Shown: one piece after another, positions 61,338 to 64,000 of the stretch
Layout of the letters: each line of letters starts with the position of its first letter
Numbering within the stretch: position 1 is the first letter of the stretch
DNA from: CAVZQN01 sp963837395
Lineage (GTDB): Bacteria; Acidobacteriota; HRBIN11; JAKEFK01
Direction: 5' to 3'
DNA length: 64,000 bases
Assembly (NCBI GenBank): GCA_963837395.1
Contig: CAWINI010000001.1
Span: 124,001-188,000, forward strand
Notes under the pieces: model-generated
The model's input: the letters and a program-made list of their open reading frames with translations, nothing else
Told to the model about the DNA's origin: nothing
The model's database searches: none
Position numbers and translations under genes: made by a program

Positions 61338-61552
61338 TTATGGAAATCGGCTGTACACGATTTTCGCCAATTTCTGTTGCGCATCGATATCTGGTTTGGC
61401 ATTGATTTTTACATCAAGGACTCCTGCTAAAGACCATTGCCAATGTGAGCGGTGGTCACAAGTTCTTTCGTATAAGCGCTCGTGAATTCCACATAAACCG
61501 CGCTAGGTCAGTCTCCTTCAATAGGAACAACCTTGTGATTTTGCCCGGGCAT
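61338..61552 (-). pseudogene. Possible broken small gene
   Basis: In the 358-base gap between genes, the minus strand reads from ATG 61552 as MPGQNHKVVPIEGD, a TGA, then PSAVYVEFTSAYTKELVTTAH; after a one-base shift near 61440 it continues HWQWSLAGVLDVKINAKPD and IDAQQKLAKIVYSRFP to a stop at 61338. The sequence looks coding in all three pieces, with about 71 codons in total. It carries one stop (possibly a changed Trp codon) and one frameshift. The family is unknown. The rest of the gap has only the strong GGAGGAG ribosome site of the next gene. Confidence 0.35.
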
Positions 61553-61656
61553 GATTGTTTCTCTCGTCGAATTCTCAGTTAATTTTTTTCGGAATGATGG
61601 AATTTACTGCCGGATGTCGCTTTCTGAAGTGAGACAGTAATTTGGAGGAGATAAAC

Positions 61657-63303
61657 ATGAAAATCGAACGACCCAATGGTAATGTGCCTCAAACCACTAA
61701 TGAATCTCAGGTTACGTCGCCTGATGATAATGCGTCGCAACCAGCAAATAACCAGTCCGGAGGAAATTCGTCACCAGAATCTTCATTATCGGCTCAACAA
61801 TCCGCAGCGAGACGGCATGCCTTATGGCAAAGAGGAAGTCTGGAAATGTATGGAGCAGATCAGCAATGGAAGCTTTCCAAGCAGACGCAAACTGACTCCC
61901 AAACGACACGACAATCCAGGAACCAGTCGATTGAGACAGATACTTCAGCACAGCCCAGTTTTGCATCGCAAAGAAGGAACGCGATTTCGCGCCCAGCAGT
62001 TGAGACCGATTCGCACTCCAGATCGAATGTGGCAACTCCTGACGGTACTCTTCCGGTTGCAACCCCCCAACCAGAATCCGGAAGCAATCAATCTTCTAAT
62101 GCAACAGGAAGTAGAAATAAAAGTTGGAATTATCAATACGAAAGGTCGATCAACCTGCGCAAAAGCAGTGCTGATCAGTCAACAGATTCATCAAAAAGTA
62201 AAACGGCTTCATTAGATGAACAAGGATTTACGCATTCGAAGCGGCGTTCCAATATCGCGAGAGGCAGCGGTGGATTGACAGCGTATGGAGAGGGTCAGAC
62301 TACCAGTGAATCCGGCAGCGCAGTAAAAAGTTGGGACAAAACATTCGCGGGCGCGGGTGATGAGGACAAAGGATACGCTGTCGAAGGTGAAGCTGCAGTG
62401 TTAGATAGCAGGTCTCGAACATATGAATATGATTCTGGGCTCGGTAAAGGAGCACAAGCAGAAGCATCTTTGATTCGGGGCAAAATTGGAGTTCAGGGTA
62501 ACACATCTCAAATGGTTGGGAATACGGAGGTAGACTACAGTGGAAATGCGGAAGTCGATGGTATGGTTGGAGCACGTACAACTGCCGAAGCGGGAGTTGG
62601 TATAGGAAGGAATGGTTTACCGGCAGCGAGAGTTGGAGCAGAGGCATTCGCGGGAGCAAGAGTTGATACTCGTGCTGGTGGAGAGGCCAGAGTCATGGGG
62701 GTAGGTGCAGATGCAAGAGGAACTGCAAGCGTGATGGCAGGAGCGCAAGCAAGCTCTGAAGCTACAGCCACTGTGACCGGAATTGATGCATCTGCCTCCG
62801 CATTTGTCGGAGCCAGCGCAGGAACGTCTGGTTCTGCTTCTGTGGCTGGAATTGGCGGCAGCGGTTCGGCAGAAGCATGGGCAGGAGTTGGTGCAAGGGC
62901 CGAGGCCGGTGCGGGTTACACCGATGGAAAACTTCAATTCAAATTTGGTCTCGGTGCCGCGCTCGGAGTTGGTGGTGCAGTCGGTGGCGGATTTTCATGG
63001 GACTTGAACGAAACCAAAGAAGATATTTGGCCGAAAGTTTCCAATACCTCAAGCAGTGTTGCTAATACATTAACAGTCGGCGCTAATTCCACAGCAAATG
63101 CTGTAAATGACGGTGCGAAAGTTGTTTCTACTACCGCAGGAAATGTAGTCAAAGAAGGCACAAAGGTGGCTACGGTTGGAGCAAATACTGTGGCAAAAAC
63201 TGCATCGCAAACTGCGGCTGCTGCAACAAAAACTGCTTCCAGCGCAGCAAAAAGCGCAGGCAAAGCCGCATCAAAGATCGCAAAATCAATTTTCAAATTC
63301 TAA
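61657..63303 (+). CDS. Ala/Gly-rich toxin-like protein, effector-like
   Basis: The ATG at 61657 has GGAGGAG eight bases upstream and gives 548 residues with no signal peptide. Residues 1-190 are Ser/Gln/Asn-rich disorder. At about 215-455 a Gly/Ala repeat region has short alternating units (AEAGVGIGRNGLPAARVGAEAFAGARVD, ASASAFVGASAGTSGSASV, WAGVGARAEAGAGY), then GKLQFKFGLGAALGVGGAVGGGFSWDL. Such regions occur before the toxin domain in polymorphic toxins of actinobacteria and myxobacteria. The last 85 residues are an Ala/Lys/Thr-rich amphipathic tail (AATKTASSAAKSAGKAASKIAKSIFKF), unlike known toxin domains. It is 17 bases before a TPR gene. Confidence 0.72.
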   Translation: MKIERPNGNVPQTTNESQVTSPDDNASQPANNQSGGNSSPESSLSAQQSAARRHALWQRGSLEMYGADQQWKLSKQTQTDSQTTRQSRNQSIETDTSAQPSFASQRRNAISRPAVETDSHSRSNVATPDGTLPVATPQPESGSNQSSNATGSRNKSWNYQYERSINLRKSSADQSTDSSKSKTASLDEQGFTHSKRRSNIARGSGGLTAYGEGQTTSESGSAVKSWDKTFAGAGDEDKGYAVEGEAAVLDSRSRTYEYDSGLGKGAQAEASLIRGKIGVQGNTSQMVGNTEVDYSGNAEVDGMVGARTTAEAGVGIGRNGLPAARVGAEAFAGARVDTRAGGEARVMGVGADARGTASVMAGAQASSEATATVTGIDASASAFVGASAGTSGSASVAGIGGSGSAEAWAGVGARAEAGAGYTDGKLQFKFGLGAALGVGGAVGGGFSWDLNETKEDIWPKVSNTSSSVANTLTVGANSTANAVNDGAKVVSTTAGNVVKEGTKVATVGANTVAKTASQTAAAATKTASSAAKSAGKAASKIAKSIFKF

Positions 63304-63320
63304 ATTTATCGGAGGATGAA

Positions 63321-64000
63321 ATGGATCAGATTATTGAAAAAGGAAAAGAACTTATTGAAAAAGGCCAATTCCAAAAAGCCCAGGAATATTTCAATGCTTT
63401 GTTGGAAAAACCAGAACAACGCTTACCTGCGCACAGATGGTTAGCACGACTGAACTTCATTGAAAGAAATCCTGAAGGTGCTTTGCAGCAAGTTCAAGCA
63501 GCGGAAGCGATTGACCCGCAGGACAATGAAACAAAGGCATTGAAAGGTCTTTACTATGTTGAATCGGAAAGTTATCCCGAAGCACTTAAAGTTCTAGAAT
63601 CGGTCGATAGTTCCCAACCAGGTCTCGCTTTCAATTATGCGAACCTTTCGACAACCTATCGTGAACTCGATCGTATCGATGAAGCTATCGAGGCAGGCAC
63701 GAAAGCAGTTCAATTCAGTCCCAGAGATCCGGCGGCTCACTTTGCGCTGAGCCAGGCTCTCGCGGTTGATGGAAAAATAGAAGACGCGATTTATGAAGCG
63801 CTGGAAACATTGAAACTGAATCCATCACATTTAATGGCTTATTCGTTTCTTGGAACTTTATATCGTCAGGCAGGTCAAACGGATATTGTAATCGAACTAT
63901 ATCTGGAGTGTCTTCGTCATGTGCCTGAAGCCGATCCGATCAGAGAGGAAGTCGTAGAACTTTTGTCGGCAAAGAATGATTATGCCGCAGCACTGGAACA
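63321..64000 (+). CDS. TPR protein, partial (runs off window)
   Basis: The ATG at 63321 follows GGAGG by five bases. The 226 visible residues are TPRs: KGKELIEKGQFQKAQEYFNALLEK, HRWLARLNFIERNPEGALQQVQAAEAIDPQD, NLSTTYRELDRIDEAIEAGTKAVQFSPRDPAAHFALSQ, and further repeats. There is no signal peptide. It is 17 bases downstream of the toxin-like gene, so it may be its chaperone or a partner; this is inference from position. Confidence 0.85.
   Translation, partial: MDQIIEKGKELIEKGQFQKAQEYFNALLEKPEQRLPAHRWLARLNFIERNPEGALQQVQAAEAIDPQDNETKALKGLYYVESESYPEALKVLESVDSSQPGLAFNYANLSTTYRELDRIDEAIEAGTKAVQFSPRDPAAHFALSQALAVDGKIEDAIYEALETLKLNPSHLMAYSFLGTLYRQAGQTDIVIELYLECLRHVPEADPIREEVVELLSAKNDYAAALE

Noticed and set aside
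1..64000. tRNA, rRNA, CRISPR arrays, phage or IS transposases
   Set aside because: I looked for their characteristic sequences on both strands and saw none.

Overview
This 64 kb window is a densely coded stretch of a Gram-negative-type bacterial chromosome with moderate to low G+C content. There is no rRNA, tRNA, phage, insertion-sequence transposase or CRISPR array that I can see. The gene families point to an Acidobacteriota-like soil or sediment lineage: four membrane-type serine/threonine kinases (two with C-terminal TolB-like propellers, one with an NB-ARC-like ATPase and TPRs, one with TPRs), an ADOP-type MacB permease, a PQQ-propeller protein, an SBBP-propeller protein, S46 and S9 peptidases and an ABC permease fused to an M1 aminopeptidase. 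This placement is inferred from gene content only; a few motifs (DGTSNTI) are otherwise typical of Planctomycetes.

Layout. 1-3.9 kb: a partial peptidoglycan-binding repeat protein, a frameshifted SBBP protein and a 5-FTHF cyclo-ligase-like gene. 3.9-8.6 kb: a tightly overlapping four-gene operon (157-aa Ser/Thr/Pro-rich protein, B12-type radical SAM RiPP C-methyltransferase, O-methyltransferase-like enzyme, DUF418 membrane protein) that looks like a peptide-modification cluster with an unfamiliar precursor. 8.6-16.2 kb: S46 peptidase, SET-domain protein, Sel1-repeat protein, phosphate permease, ADOP permease. 16.3-22.9 kb: a large effector-like protein, a TPR lipoprotein, a GIDE-like membrane protein, DacB and an isochorismatase, with three MITE-like repeats. 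22.9-33.5 kb: a kinase-TolB protein, an amidohydrolase, an EEP nuclease/nucleotidyltransferase pair and a run of small secreted proteins including OmpA. 33.6-41.1 kb: kinase-ATPase-TPR regulator, two proteins with DGTSNTI motifs, a papain-fold-like protein, DNA polymerase IV and a TIM-barrel hydrolase. 41.6-53.6 kb: kinase-TPR plus FHA/AAA+ regulator pair, CocE hydrolase, kinase-TolB, S9 peptidase. 53.7-64 kb: dodecin, serine hydrolase, ABC ATPase plus permease-peptidase, VanY, an Ala/Gly-rich toxin-like protein and a TPR protein.

Two themes tie the region together. First, signalling: kinases, an FHA reader and a sigma-54-like AAA+ protein sit close together. Second, at least seven proteins without signal peptides start with a short N terminus followed in most by Ser/Thr/Pro/Gln-rich disorder and have strong GGAGG-type Shine-Dalgarno sites. 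They carry peptidoglycan-binding, protease-like, toxin-repeat or DGTSNTI segments and may be substrates of a non-Sec export or modification system.

Quality note: seven apparent single-base indels break six otherwise intact genes, mostly in short homopolymers. They look more like residual sequencing errors than true decay, so the broken genes are listed as fragments with the join described.
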